In this document: positions 52,471 through 62,049 of the stretch, piece after piece
Layout: each line of letters begins with the position of its first letter
Numbering within the stretch: position 1 is the stretch's first letter
NCBI GenBank assembly: GCA_025808875.1
Contig: CP075528.1
Span: 4,648,473 to 4,712,472 of the forward strand
DNA length: 64,000 nucleotides
From: Enhydrobacter sp.
Lineage (GTDB): Bacteria > Pseudomonadota > Alphaproteobacteria > Reyranellales > Reyranellaceae
Reading direction: 5' to 3'
Notes under the pieces: generated by a model
What the model saw: the letters and a program-made list of their open reading frames with translations, nothing else
The model's database searches: none
What the model was told of the DNA's origin: nothing
Position numbers and translations under genes: made by a program

Positions 52471-55400
52471 TCACGTCAGGTCGCGCGGCAGCTCGATATC
52501 CTTCCTGCGCCACTTGAACCGCAGCTCCGCGAGTCCGACGGAGATCACGTAGAACACCGGGGTAAAGACGAGGCCGAACAGCGTGACGCCGAGCATGCCG
52601 GAGAATACCGCCGTGCCCAGCGACTGGCGCATCTCGGCGCCCGCTCCCGTGCTCAGCACCAAGGGTACCACGCCGAGGATGAAGGCAAGCGAGGTCATCA
52701 GGATCGGCCGCAGCCGCGTGCGGGCCGCGGAGACGGCGGCATCGTAACGGCTCATGCCGGCTTCGTGCGCCTGCTTGGCGAATTCGACGATCAGGATTGC
52801 GTTCTTCGCCGCGAGACCGACCAGCACCACCAGGCCGATCTCGACCAGGATGTTGCGATCCAGGCCGCGCAGGTTGACCCCGATCATGGCGGCCAGGATG
52901 CACATCGGCACGATCAGGATGACGGCGAGCGGCAGCAGCCAGCTTTCGTAGAGCGCCGCGAGCAGGAGGAAGACGAAGACGACGGCAAGGCCGAAGGCGA
53001 TCACGGCCGTGTCGCCGGCCAGCTTCTCCTGAAGCGCGATCTCGGTCCATTCGAAGCCGAAGCCGGAGGGCAGGACCCTTTCCGTCAGGCTCTCCATGGC
53101 GGCGATGCCCTGGCCGGACGAAAACCCGCGCTGAAGTGCGACCTGCACTTCGGCGGCGGGGTATAGATTGTAGCGCGCCACGCGATAGGGGCCTGTGGTG
53201 TCGCTGAAAGTGGCGACGGATCCGATCGGCACCATCTCGCCGCTGACGCTGCGCGTCTTGAGATTGGCGACGTCGCGCAGGGTGAGCCGGTAGGGATTGT
53301 CGGCCTGGGCGGTCACGCGATAGGTGCGGCCGAGCAGGTTGAAGTCGTTGACGTAGCCCGAGCCCATGTAGACCGACAGCGTCTCGAACACGCGCGCGAT
53401 CGGTACACCGAGCTGCTCCGCCTTGGTGCGGTCGATCTCGGCCCAGATCTGTGGCGTGCGCGTGCTGAACAAGGTGAACGCCTGGGTGAGGCCCGGCGTC
53501 TGCCCCGCCGCGCCCGCCAGCGCCCAGGTGGCGCCTTCCAGCGCCGGCAGGCCGCGCGCCGCGCGATCCTGCACGTAGCCCTTGAGGCCGCCGCCGGTGC
53601 CGATGCCCGGCACGGAGGGCGGCTCGAGCACGAACACGAAGGCTTCCCGCAGGGAGAACATCTTGCCGCGCAGCTCGGCCAGGATGCCGTCGGTTCCGAG
53701 GCCCTGCCTCAGCCTTTCCTCGAAGGGCCTCAAGGTCACGAAGATGACGCCGGTATTGGGTGCGTTGGTGAAGGTCGCGCCGTCGAAGCCGACGAAGGCC
53801 ACGGCGTCCTTCACGCCGGGGGTCGAGAGGATCATGTCCGAAGCCTGGCGCACCAGCTTGTCGGCGCGTTCCAGGGTCGAGCCGGGCGGCAATTGCATCG
53901 CCGCGATCAGGTAGGACCGGTCGAGCTGCGGGATCAGGCCGGTCGGAGTCGCCACGAGGCGCTGGCCGGCCAGGAAGACCAGACCGCCATAGATCGCCAG
54001 CACGATCAGAGACATGCGGATCAGACGCGCCGTGGCGCGGCCATAGAAGTCGGACAGCGCCTCGAAGCCGCGATTGAACTGGCGAAAGAACCAGCGCACC
54101 GGCGCGAACAGCCGGTCGGCCGCCGTCGGCCGGACGTGCTCCACCGGAGACAAGGCATGGGTCTTCAGCAGCACGGCGGCCATTGCCGGCGACAGGGTCA
54201 GGGACACGAAGGCCGATATCGCCGTCGAGGCCGCAATGGTGATGGCGAACTGCTTGTAGAACGAGCCCTGCAGGCCGGTGATGAAGGCGGTCGGCAGGAA
54301 CACGGCGATCAGCACCAGCGAAATGGCGATCAGGGCGCCGCCGACCTCGTCCATCGTCCTGTGCGCGGCCTCCTTGGGCGACATGCCCTGCGTCAGGTAA
54401 CGCTCGACGTTCTCGACCACGACGATGGCATCGTCGACCACGATGCCGATCGCCAATACCAGGCCGAACAGCGACAGGGTGTTGAACGAGACCCCGGCCG
54501 CCTCCATCACGGCGAACGCGCCGATCAGTGACACCGGGATGGCGAGCAGGGGGATGATCGCGGCCCGCCAGGTCTGCAGGAACAGGATCACCACGATCAC
54601 GACCAGTACCAACGCCTCGAAGAGCGTATGGATCACCGCGTCGACCGACGCCTGGATGAACTCGGTCGGATTGTAGACGATGTCGTAGTCGACGCCCGGC
54701 GGGAAGGATCGCTTCAGCCCTTCCATCGCCCTGATCACGCCGTCGGACGTCGCGAGCGCGTTGGAGCCCGGCCGCTGGAAGATGCCGAGCGCCGTCGCCG
54801 TCTTGTTGTTGAGGTATGCGTTGAGCGTGTAGTCCTGCGCGCCCAGCTCGACGCGCGCCACGTCGCGCAAACGCGTCACCGAGCCGTTCGCCTCGGCACG
54901 CAGAACGATGTTGCCGAATTCCTCGACCGTGGTCAGGCGGCCAAGCGTCTGAACCGTCAGCGTGAACCCGCCGGGCGACACCGCCGGCGCCTGGTTGATG
55001 GCGCCGGCCGCCACCTGCAGGTTGGCGGCGCGCAGCGCCAGCATGACCTCGCCCGCCGTCATGTTGCGCGAGGCCACCCGCGCGGGATCGAGCCAGATCC
55101 GCATGGAATAGTCGCGCGCGCCGAACACGATGACGTTGCCGACGCCCTCGACCCGGCTCAGCACGTCCTTCACGTACAACGAGGCATAGTTGGAGATGTA
55201 TTGCTGGTCGCGGCTGCCGTCCGGCGAGACCATGTGCACGACCATGATGAAGTCGGGCGAGGCCTTGCGCACGACGATGCCGAGACGCTGGACCTCCTCG
55301 GGCAGGCGCGGCTGGGCGACGGCGACGCGGTTCTGCACGAGCACTTGCGCCTGGTCGATGTCGACGCCGGGTTTGAACACGACGTTGATGGAGAGCCGCC

Positions 55401-55662
55401 CGTCGCCGGTCGATTGCGACTCGATATAGAGCATGTCGTCGACGCCGTTGACCTCGAGCTCGATCGGCGTGGCGACGGTTTGCGCGATTACTTCGGCCGA
55501 GGCGCCGGGATAGGTCGCGGTGATGTTGACCGTCGGCGGCGCGATCTCGGGATATTCGGTGACCGGCAGCGTGCGCTGGGCGATCACGCCGACGATCAGG
55601 ATGATGAGCGACAGGACCGACGCGAAGATCGGCCGGTCGATGAAGAAGTGCGAGAAGCGCAT
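52471..55662 (-). CDS. RND multidrug efflux transporter, inner-membrane pump (HAE1 family)
   Basis: The 1063-residue pump starts MRFSHFFIDRPIFASVLSL, as AcrB/MexB proteins do. It has 12 predicted transmembrane helices in two halves with large periplasmic loops. The proton relay is Asp410-Asp411 in GIVVDDAIVVVENVERYL (AcrB Asp407-Asp408), and GLAAKNAILIVEFAKQAH is in the second half. It trimerises and exports drugs or lipophiles with its adaptor, encoded 4 bases upstream. No outer-membrane TolC-type gene and no TetR regulator is adjacent. Confidence 0.95.
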   Translation of the reverse strand: MRFSHFFIDRPIFASVLSLIILIVGVIAQRTLPVTEYPEIAPPTVNITATYPGASAEVIAQTVATPIELEVNGVDDMLYIESQSTGDGRLSINVVFKPGVDIDQAQVLVQNRVAVAQPRLPEEVQRLGIVVRKASPDFIMVVHMVSPDGSRDQQYISNYASLYVKDVLSRVEGVGNVIVFGARDYSMRIWLDPARVASRNMTAGEVMLALRAANLQVAAGAINQAPAVSPGGFTLTVQTLGRLTTVEEFGNIVLRAEANGSVTRLRDVARVELGAQDYTLNAYLNNKTATALGIFQRPGSNALATSDGVIRAMEGLKRSFPPGVDYDIVYNPTEFIQASVDAVIHTLFEALVLVVIVVILFLQTWRAAIIPLLAIPVSLIGAFAVMEAAGVSFNTLSLFGLVLAIGIVVDDAIVVVENVERYLTQGMSPKEAAHRTMDEVGGALIAISLVLIAVFLPTAFITGLQGSFYKQFAITIAASTAISAFVSLTLSPAMAAVLLKTHALSPVEHVRPTAADRLFAPVRWFFRQFNRGFEALSDFYGRATARLIRMSLIVLAIYGGLVFLAGQRLVATPTGLIPQLDRSYLIAAMQLPPGSTLERADKLVRQASDMILSTPGVKDAVAFVGFDGATFTNAPNTGVIFVTLRPFEERLRQGLGTDGILAELRGKMFSLREAFVFVLEPPSVPGIGTGGGLKGYVQDRAARGLPALEGATWALAGAAGQTPGLTQAFTLFSTRTPQIWAEIDRTKAEQLGVPIARVFETLSVYMGSGYVNDFNLLGRTYRVTAQADNPYRLTLRDVANLKTRSVSGEMVPIGSVATFSDTTGPYRVARYNLYPAAEVQVALQRGFSSGQGIAAMESLTERVLPSGFGFEWTEIALQEKLAGDTAVIAFGLAVVFVFLLLAALYESWLLPLAVILIVPMCILAAMIGVNLRGLDRNILVEIGLVVLVGLAAKNAILIVEFAKQAHEAGMSRYDAAVSAARTRLRPILMTSLAFILGVVPLVLSTGAGAEMRQSLGTAVFSGMLGVTLFGLVFTPVFYVISVGLAELRFKWRRKDIELPRDLT

Positions 55663-55666
55663 GCGT

Positions 55667-56812
55667 TCAGCCGCCCGTGGCGGCGATATCGCCCTTTTGC
55701 GGCACCACCTTGGCGCCGGGCCTGACCATGGGATTGGCGAGCCCGTCCAACACCACCTTGTCGGTCGGGGCGAGGCCCTCGCGCACCACGCGCAGCCCTT
55801 CGACGATCGGCCCCAACGTCAGGGGCCTCGCCTGTACGACGCCGCCCTCGGCGATGACGAAGACGATCTTGCCCGCCTGGTCGGCGATTACGGCCGAATC
55901 GGGGATCAGCAGGGCGTCGTACTCGCCGCCAAAGAGCTGGATGCGGGCGAACAGGCCCGGCGTCAGCAGACCCTGCTTGTTGTCGAGGATGGCGCGCGTG
56001 CGCAGCGTTCCCGAGCGTGCGGACAGTGCGTTGTCGGTGAAGTCGACCTTGCCCGTTCGATCCCACCCGGACTCATCGGCCAGGCGAATGCGCACCGGGA
56101 CGGCGCCGTCGGGCATGCCGCCCGCTGCCGCCAGGCGCGTGTAGCGCAGGTGGTCGGCCTCGGAAACGTCGAACACGAAGTGGATGGGATCCATTTGCAC
56201 GATGGTGGCGAGCAGCGTCGCGCCCTGCTGGCCGCCCTGGATCAGGTTGCCCGGATCGACCTTGCGGTCGGACAGACGACCGGTCAGGGGGGCCGTCACC
56301 TCCGTCCATTCGAGGTTGAGCTGTGCATTGCGCAAGCCGGCCTCTGCCGCCTTGAGCTGGGCGCGCGCGATGTCGAGATTGGCCCTGCGCTGGTCGTATT
56401 CCTGGTCGGTGATCGTGCGTGACTTGATGAGCGAGGCGCCGCGCTCGACCGTTGTTTCGGTGAGTTCGACTTGCGCCTTCGTGCGGGCCACTTCGGCCGC
56501 CGCCTGCTCGACGGCGATCTCATACGGACGCTTGTCGATGGTGAACAGCGGGTCACCCGCCTTCACCCACTGACCATCCCTGAAATGCTGCTTGTCGATG
56601 AAGCCCGAAACACGGGCGCGCACCTCGACGACGGCGACCGCCTCGAACTTGCCCGAGTACTCGTCCCACTGGGTGACCCGTTTGGCGAGTGGTTCCGATA
56701 CGGTGACGGGCATGGCTGGCGGCCCGCCCTGGGCCCAGCCCCCCGAAGCCATTGAAAGGCCGACAAATACCGCCCCGGCCAGAACCGTCAGACGACCCGC
56801 CACTTGTGACAC
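55667..56812 (-). CDS. RND efflux periplasmic adaptor (membrane fusion protein)
   Basis: A 381-residue adaptor with an N-terminal export signal (LTVLAGAVFVGLSMASGGWA), lipoyl halves (VEVRARVSGFIDKQHFRDGQ and WTEVTAPLTGRLSDRKVDPG), a long alpha-hairpin (~105-170) and the beta-barrel/membrane-proximal domains (ending LDGLANPMVRPGAKV). It links the RND pump to an outer-membrane channel. GTG 56812 is preferred because the signal peptide follows; ATG 56872 (+20 residues) is an alternative, and neither has a well-spaced ribosome binding site. Confidence 0.9.
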   Translation of the reverse strand: MSQVAGRLTVLAGAVFVGLSMASGGWAQGGPPAMPVTVSEPLAKRVTQWDEYSGKFEAVAVVEVRARVSGFIDKQHFRDGQWVKAGDPLFTIDKRPYEIAVEQAAAEVARTKAQVELTETTVERGASLIKSRTITDQEYDQRRANLDIARAQLKAAEAGLRNAQLNLEWTEVTAPLTGRLSDRKVDPGNLIQGGQQGATLLATIVQMDPIHFVFDVSEADHLRYTRLAAAGGMPDGAVPVRIRLADESGWDRTGKVDFTDNALSARSGTLRTRAILDNKQGLLTPGLFARIQLFGGEYDALLIPDSAVIADQAGKIVFVIAEGGVVQARPLTLGPIVEGLRVVREGLAPTDKVVLDGLANPMVRPGAKVVPQKGDIAATGG

Positions 56813-57207
56813 CCTCGATCGTTTGCGCTGCAACAGGCATGTGGTTGCACTGCACCAGACTTTCAATTGCATCTCGGACAGTCGCCGGGCGTCTCGAGCA
56901 AGACGATTCGTATGGCCATGCATTAGTGTCCTTCGCTCGGGAATTGTGGCGTCGGCATCCGCCTGACTCGGTCGTCCCGGATAGGTGATGGGCGCGACCG
57001 GCTGTAGAGTGCGGACATGCTCTCGGCGGGCTTTGTTGCATTGGATTGGCACAAGGGGTTGAGGCGCCCGAGGGCGCGTCCTGCTATTTCCCGCGTCTTT
57101 GTCGGGGCACTTCGGAGCTGCCACGACATCTGCAGCCGGGAGTTTCCGGCGCGGCGGCGCGATGCCTATGCCGGCAGGCCCACTCGAACGGCAGGCTGGG
57201 TGAGGGC
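56813..57207. other. 395-base divergent intergenic region
   Basis: This gap separates the efflux operon from the flavin-dependent oxidoreductase gene and should carry both promoters. The sequence GGTTGCACTGCACC near 56843-56856 has nested TGCA elements and could be a regulator site, but I cannot assign it. No coding frame with a start and ribosome binding site is convincing. Confidence 0.3.
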
Positions 57208-58197
57208 ATGAAGATCGGCGTGCTCCAGTTCTTCAGCTGGCCCGGGCGGCATGGCCCTCTGGACGATGTCTACCGCAGGGCACTGGAGCGTATCGAGATC
57301 ATGGACAGGGGCGGCTTCGATGCGGTCTGGCTGGCGGAGCATCATTTCACCACCTTCAGCGTCTGCCCGTCGGTGCACATGCTTGGCACGCTTGCCGCGG
57401 CGCGTACCAAGCGATTGCGCATCGGCACTGCCGTCTCGCTCGCCGCGCTCTACCACCCGCTGCGTCTGGCGGAGGAAGTGGCGCTGCTCGATGTCTTGTC
57501 GAACGGCCGCGTCAATTGGGGCGCGGGCCGAGGCTTCGCGCCCAGCGAGTTCGCGGCGTTCGGCGTGCCGCCGTCGGAGAGCGCGGAGCGCTTTCGCGAG
57601 GCCGTCGACATCGTCCTGAAGGCGTGGACGGCGGAGCGCCTCGATTTCAGCGGCAAGCATTTTGCCTTCGAAGGCATCGAGGTTCTGCCGAAACCGCTGC
57701 AACGGCCTCACCCACCCGTATGGATGGCGGCGACGTCCGAGTCCGCGATCGATTGGGCGGCAAGCCGCGGCTTTTCCATTCTGATGGATCCGCATGCCTC
57801 GATGACGGAGCTCGGCGCCAAGCGCCGGCGATATGCCGAGCGATTGACGGCGGCCGGCTTCTCGGATGTCGGGCGCGACATCCCGATGGCGCGGCTGGTC
57901 GCGCTGGCGCCGACGATGGGGGAGGCGCGCGAGGTGGCGCGGCGCGGCGCGCGGTGGCTCGTCGACGCCTATGCCGGCCCGCAGCACCAGAAGGCGCTGC
58001 AGACGACGCGCAGCTACGGCGGCAAGGATCCCGTCGACCACTACGTCGACGACGTCATTCTCCACGGCACGCCGCAGGCCGTGATCGATCGCATCGCCGC
58101 CCTCGAGGAAGAGATCGGTCTGAACTACCTGATGTGCGCGCCGCTCAGCCGGGAAAGCTTTCGCTTGCTCGCCGATCAAGTGGTGCCGCGGCTGTGA
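57208..58197 (+). CDS. LLM-class flavin-dependent oxidoreductase (luciferase-like)
   Basis: A 329-residue TIM-barrel protein of the bacterial luciferase superfamily. Typical blocks: KIGVLQFFSWPG at the first strand, GFDAVWLAEHHF, RLRIGTAVSLAALYHPLRLA with VALLDVLSNGRVNWGAGRG, and PPVWMAATSES. These enzymes use FMNH2 and oxygen or F420 for monooxygenation; the substrate is not evident. ATG 57208 has GAGGG directly upstream, and the next gene starts in its stop (GTGA overlap). Confidence 0.9.
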   Translation: MKIGVLQFFSWPGRHGPLDDVYRRALERIEIMDRGGFDAVWLAEHHFTTFSVCPSVHMLGTLAAARTKRLRIGTAVSLAALYHPLRLAEEVALLDVLSNGRVNWGAGRGFAPSEFAAFGVPPSESAERFREAVDIVLKAWTAERLDFSGKHFAFEGIEVLPKPLQRPHPPVWMAATSESAIDWAASRGFSILMDPHASMTELGAKRRRYAERLTAAGFSDVGRDIPMARLVALAPTMGEAREVARRGARWLVDAYAGPQHQKALQTTRSYGGKDPVDHYVDDVILHGTPQAVIDRIAALEEEIGLNYLMCAPLSRESFRLLADQVVPRL

Positions 58198-59132
58198 AGC
58201 CCGTCGTCATCGTCAATCCGGCGGCGAACAAAGGGGGTGCGGCGCGGCGCTGGCCGGCCATCGAAGCGGAGCTTCGCGCGCGCGTCGGTCCGTTCGAGGC
58301 ACGCTTCACTGCGGCGCCCGGCCATGCCACGGAACTCGCACGCGCCGCCCTGGCGCAGGGTGCGCGCCGGTTCGTGGCGGTGGGCGGCGACGGCACGGCG
58401 AACGAAACCCTGAACGGGCTGCTCGATCCGTCGGGCCGCCTGCTGGCGGAAGACGCGGTCCTGTGTCCCGTACCGGCCGGCACCGCCAACGAGCTCTGCC
58501 GGGCGCTGGACCTGTTGAAGCCGGCGCAGCGCGCCTACGATGCGGCGGCGAGCACGCGCGTGCGGGCCATGGACCTGATGCGCGTGCGATGTGTCGGGCT
58601 CGACGGCCGGCCGGTCGACCGCTTCGGCTATCTCATCGTCGCCATCGGCAGCGCCGCCACGATCAGCCATCGAACGTCGCGGTCACGCTGGCTGAAGAAG
58701 CTGGGGGAGATCGCCTATCTCCTGATGACGCCCGTCGTGACGCTGGGCTATCAGGAGCGCGATGTCACGATCTCCATCGACGACAAGGCGCCCGAACGGC
58801 GCCGCGTCTTCACCGCCTTGATCGGCAATACCGAGAACGGCGGCGGCGGCATGCGGCTGGTGCCCGGCGCCCGCTTCGACGACGGCATGCTCGACATGAT
58901 CGAGGTCGGCGGCGTCTCGGCCGCGACGGTGCTGCTGTCGATCCTGCCCAAGGTCTATAGCGGCGATCATGTTCGCCATCCGCAGGTGGCGCTCAGTCGC
59001 GGTGCGCGCCGCCTCGCCTTCGACTCCGAGGTCGAGACGCTGGTCGATCTCGACGGCGAGACGGTCGGACGCCTGCCGCTCGAGGTTTCCGTCCTGCCGC
59101 AAGCCTTTCGAGTCGGGATCGCAAGCACATGA
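58194..59132 (+). CDS. Diacylglycerol-kinase-family lipid kinase
   Basis: A 312-residue protein of the DAGK/sphingosine-kinase superfamily. It begins KPVVIVNPAANKGGAARRW and has the nucleotide motif VAVGGDGTANETLNGL and PVPAGTANELCRALDL. A C-terminal beta-sandwich includes LIGNTENGGGGMRLVPGARF and DDGMLDMIEV. It phosphorylates a lipid such as diacylglycerol or YegS-type substrates; which one is unknown. It starts with GTG overlapping the LLM gene and overlaps purT by 4 bases, so all three are coupled. Confidence 0.88.
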   Translation: MKPVVIVNPAANKGGAARRWPAIEAELRARVGPFEARFTAAPGHATELARAALAQGARRFVAVGGDGTANETLNGLLDPSGRLLAEDAVLCPVPAGTANELCRALDLLKPAQRAYDAAASTRVRAMDLMRVRCVGLDGRPVDRFGYLIVAIGSAATISHRTSRSRWLKKLGEIAYLLMTPVVTLGYQERDVTISIDDKAPERRRVFTALIGNTENGGGGMRLVPGARFDDGMLDMIEVGGVSAATVLLSILPKVYSGDHVRHPQVALSRGARRLAFDSEVETLVDLDGETVGRLPLEVSVLPQAFRVGIAST

Positions 59133-60313
59133 AGAAATTCGGCACTCCCTTCAAGCCGTCGTCCGTCAGGCTGCTGATGCTGGGCTCGGGCGAGCTCGGC
59201 AAGGAAGTCGTCATCGAGGCGATGAGGCTCGGCCTCGAGGTCATCGCCTGCGACCGCTACGCCAATGCGCCGGCCATGCTGGTCGCCAATCGCGCCCATG
59301 TCTTCGATATGCGCGACGGCGCGGCATTGCGACGGGTCATCGAGCGGGAGAAGCCGCATTTCATCGTGCCCGAGATCGAGGCGATCGCGACCGACACGCT
59401 GGTCGACCTCGAGAAGGAGGGATGGACCGTCATCCCGACCGCGCGGGCTGCGCGGCTGACGATGGACCGCCGCGGCATCCGCCAGCTGGCGGCCGAGAAG
59501 CTCAAACTGCCGACCTCGTCCTACCGCTTCGCCTCGAGCCTCGCGGAGCTGGAGCACGGGGCGAATGCCGTGGGCTTTCCCTGCTTCATCAAGCCCACCA
59601 TGTCCTCGTCGGGCCACGGCCAGAGCGTGGCGCGCAAGCCTGCCGACCTCGCCCGGAGCTGGCGGCACGCCATGGAGGGCAGCCGGGCCGCGACCGGCAT
59701 GGTGATCGTCGAGGGGGCGATCAAGTTCGACTACGAGATCACCCAGCTCACCATCCGGCACGCCAGGGGCTTCGCCTATTGCGAGCCGATCGGCCACATC
59801 CAGATCGACGGCGACTATCGCGAGAGCTGGCAACCCCATCCGATGTCGAAGAAGGCGCTCAGGCAGGCGCGCGACATCGCCCGCAAGGTGGTGAACGAGC
59901 TGTGCGGCCGCAAGGGTCGCGGCATCTTCGGCGTCGAGCTGTTCGTCAAGGGTGACCGGGTGTGGTTCTCCGAGCTGTCGCCCCGGCCGCACGACACGGG
60001 GCTCGTGACACTGGCGTCGCAGAACATGAGCGAGATGGAACTGCATGTGCGCGCCATCCTCGGCCTGCCGATCCCCGAGATCGCCTGCCGCCCGGGCGCC
60101 TCGGTACCCATCCTGGCGGAAGGCGATCTCGACGATCCGACCTACGTCGGCGTCGACAAGGCGCTGGCGGCTCCGGGGACGTCGGTGCGCCTCTTCGGCA
60201 AGCCCGAGGTGCGCGGCCATCGCCGCATGGCCGTGGTCACGGCGACGGGACGCACCGTGAAAGAGGCGCGCAGCAAGGCCCAGGTGGCGGCAAAGCGGAT
60301 CAAGGTGCGTTGA
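59129..60313 (+). CDS. purT: Formate-dependent phosphoribosylglycinamide formyltransferase (GAR transformylase 2)
   Basis: PurT makes formyl-GAR from GAR, formate and ATP, an alternative to PurN in purine synthesis. The 394-residue ATP-grasp enzyme shows LLMLGSGELGKEVVIEA, VPEIEAIATDTL, PCFIKPTMSSSGHGQS and the C-terminal GRGIFGVELF and SPRPHDTGLVTLASQN. Complete. Its stop end overlaps the convergent HTH gene by 14 bases. purH lies 1.7 kb downstream. Confidence 0.96.
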   Translation: MKKFGTPFKPSSVRLLMLGSGELGKEVVIEAMRLGLEVIACDRYANAPAMLVANRAHVFDMRDGAALRRVIEREKPHFIVPEIEAIATDTLVDLEKEGWTVIPTARAARLTMDRRGIRQLAAEKLKLPTSSYRFASSLAELEHGANAVGFPCFIKPTMSSSGHGQSVARKPADLARSWRHAMEGSRAATGMVIVEGAIKFDYEITQLTIRHARGFAYCEPIGHIQIDGDYRESWQPHPMSKKALRQARDIARKVVNELCGRKGRGIFGVELFVKGDRVWFSELSPRPHDTGLVTLASQNMSEMELHVRAILGLPIPEIACRPGASVPILAEGDLDDPTYVGVDKALAAPGTSVRLFGKPEVRGHRRMAVVTATGRTVKEARSKAQVAAKRIKVR

Positions 60314-61091
60314 GCGTAGCCCAGCTCCGCAACACCTCCACTGTCGGCTCGTCGGCCGGGAAGAAGCATTCGATCCGAAGTTCCTGTGCGGTGATATCGC
60401 GCGGCGTGCCGAGCGTGGCGATGGTGGTGATCAGCTTCAGTGCGACGTCGCCCTTGCGAAAGTGCATGGGCAGGATCGGTCCGCCCGTCTCTGTCAGTGC
60501 AGCGCTCAGCAATGGCCGCACGCCGTCGTAGGCGAGCAGCCGGTCGAGCAGCGCGGCCGTCTCGGCCTGGCCGTCGGCTGCCGCGTCGGCTTCGACGCTG
60601 CGGATGAAATAGCGCACGACCTCGGCCCAGTTCAGCAGATAGGGCCGCAGCACGTCGGGCGCGACCAGCGCGTCGGCGAGGTTGACCTTCGCGCCGGGCG
60701 CGAGCTTGCCGACCAGGAACTCGACCAGCCGCACCGCGCCATCGTTGGCCTCGAGGAGGTTCCAGCGACGGTCGACGACGACGGCGGGAAACGGCTCCTG
60801 CTGGGCGAGCATATGGTCCAGCGCGGTGCGCACGTCGGCCATTTCGGGCGCGGCGAGATCGGTCTCGTGCCATACCGGCGCGAAGCCGGCGGCGATCAGC
60901 AGCGCATTGTGCTGACGCAGCGGCACGTCGAGCGCCGCGGCGAGCCGCAGGACCATGTCGCGGCTGGCGGCGGCGCGGCCCAGTTCGAGGAAGCTGAGAT
61001 GCCGCTGCGAGATCTCGGCGCGATGCGCGAGCTCGAGCTGCGACCATCCGCGTTTGCGTCGCCAGTCGCGAAGTCTCGACGGGAAGTCCAT
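60300..61091 (-). CDS. XRE-type regulator with MmyB-like ligand-binding domain
   Basis: A 263-residue protein: N-terminal helix-turn-helix (residues ~5-62, RLRDWRRKRGWSQLELAHRA and ISQRHLSFLELGR) joined to the PAS-like MmyB domain (VVVDRRWNLLEANDGAVRLV, PLLSAALTETGGPILPMHF, with the late TPRDITAQELRIECFFPAD). MmyB-type regulators bind a lipid-like ligand and often control a divergent gene. ATG 61091 is chosen because it precedes the HTH; the upstream part runs into the EamA gene. Two palindromes lie directly in front of it. Confidence 0.9.
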   Translation of the reverse strand: MDFPSRLRDWRRKRGWSQLELAHRAEISQRHLSFLELGRAAASRDMVLRLAAALDVPLRQHNALLIAAGFAPVWHETDLAAPEMADVRTALDHMLAQQEPFPAVVVDRRWNLLEANDGAVRLVEFLVGKLAPGAKVNLADALVAPDVLRPYLLNWAEVVRYFIRSVEADAAADGQAETAALLDRLLAYDGVRPLLSAALTETGGPILPMHFRKGDVALKLITTIATLGTPRDITAQELRIECFFPADEPTVEVLRSWATLNAP

Positions 61092-61094
61092 CTG

Positions 61095-61118
61095 TACCTG
61101 CCAGGTAGTTGCTGCAAC
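61095..61118. promoter_or_regulatory. Paired palindromic operators between the HTH and EamA genes
   Basis: TACCTG-C-CAGGTA (61095-61107) is a perfect palindrome, immediately followed by GTTGC-T-GCAAC (61108-61118), a second perfect palindrome. They fill half of the 52-base divergent gap and sit 3 bases from the regulator's start codon, as expected for autoregulation and control of the transporter. Confidence 0.65.
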
Positions 61119-61143
61119 GGCGCGCTCGCCGGACATTGACGCA

Positions 61144-62049
61144 ATGAGCGAATGGATGGGAGTCCTGATCGCTGTGGCATCGAGCAGCCTCGGCGGCACC
61201 GCCGCTGCCGTGACGCGCTATCTGGTCGGCAACGCCGATCCGCTGACGCTCGCCATCCTGCGCTGGGGCATCGGCTTTCTGTGCGTGCTGCCGGTGGCGC
61301 TGCTGCTCGGCGTGAAGTGGCCGCAACGCCCGGACTGGCCCGGCGTGATCGCGCTCGGCGTCTGCTTCTTCGGCCTGTTCTTCATCCTCTACAACATCGC
61401 CATGGGCTACACGACGGCGGCGCGCGCCAGCCTCGCGCTATCGACCTTGCCGCTGCTGACCATGATCGTGGGCGCATTGCTCGGCTTGGAGAAGATGACG
61501 GGCCGCAAGATCGCCGGTGTCGCCATCGCCATGTCGGGTGTGCTGGCGGCCCTGGCGACCGGTCTTGGCGATGCGCCCGAGGGAGCGTGGCGCGGCGAGC
61601 TGATCATGACCGGCGCCGTGCTCTGCATGGCCTTCTACAATGTCTGGTCGCGGCCCTTCATCACGCGCTCGAGCGCCTTGGGCTTTCTTGCTCTCGGCAT
61701 GGGGTCCGGCGCTGCCGTCCTGGCGATCGCCGGCCTGCTGACCGGCAGCGTCGCGGACCTTGCAGGCTTCGGGCCGGCGCAGTGGCTGGCCGGCCTCTAT
61801 CTCGGCGTCGCTGGCGGCGCGCTCGCCTTCATTCTGTGGGTGATGGCGCTGCAGCGCGCCTCGCCGACGCGCGTCGCCAACGCCATGACGGTCAATCCGA
61901 TTGCCGCGGCGCTGCTCGCCGCCCCTCTGGTGGGCGAGCCCATCACGCTCAACCTCGTGATCGGCCTGGTCGCCGTGTTCGCCGGGATCTGGATCGCGAC
62001 GACGGAGAGTCGCGCACCGGCTAGTGCCGGAAGTGGCGCATCCCGGTGA
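61144..62049 (+). CDS. EamA/DMT-family transporter
   Basis: A 301-residue inner-membrane protein with ten predicted transmembrane helices arranged as two five-helix EamA repeats (for example LRWGIGFLCVLPVALLLG in the first, LAGLYLGVAGGALAFILWVM in the second). Family members export metabolites or amino acids; the substrate is unknown. It is divergent from the MmyB-type regulator, a common regulator-transporter pairing. Its 3' end overlaps that of the convergent purH by 29 bases. Confidence 0.9.
   Translation: MSEWMGVLIAVASSSLGGTAAAVTRYLVGNADPLTLAILRWGIGFLCVLPVALLLGVKWPQRPDWPGVIALGVCFFGLFFILYNIAMGYTTAARASLALSTLPLLTMIVGALLGLEKMTGRKIAGVAIAMSGVLAALATGLGDAPEGAWRGELIMTGAVLCMAFYNVWSRPFITRSSALGFLALGMGSGAAVLAIAGLLTGSVADLAGFGPAQWLAGLYLGVAGGALAFILWVMALQRASPTRVANAMTVNPIAAALLAAPLVGEPITLNLVIGLVAVFAGIWIATTESRAPASAGSGASR

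Noticed and set aside
57017..57211. Short frame with VALDWHKGL, considered as a transposase remnant
   Set aside because: No DDE or other transposase motif, no inverted repeats, no target duplication.
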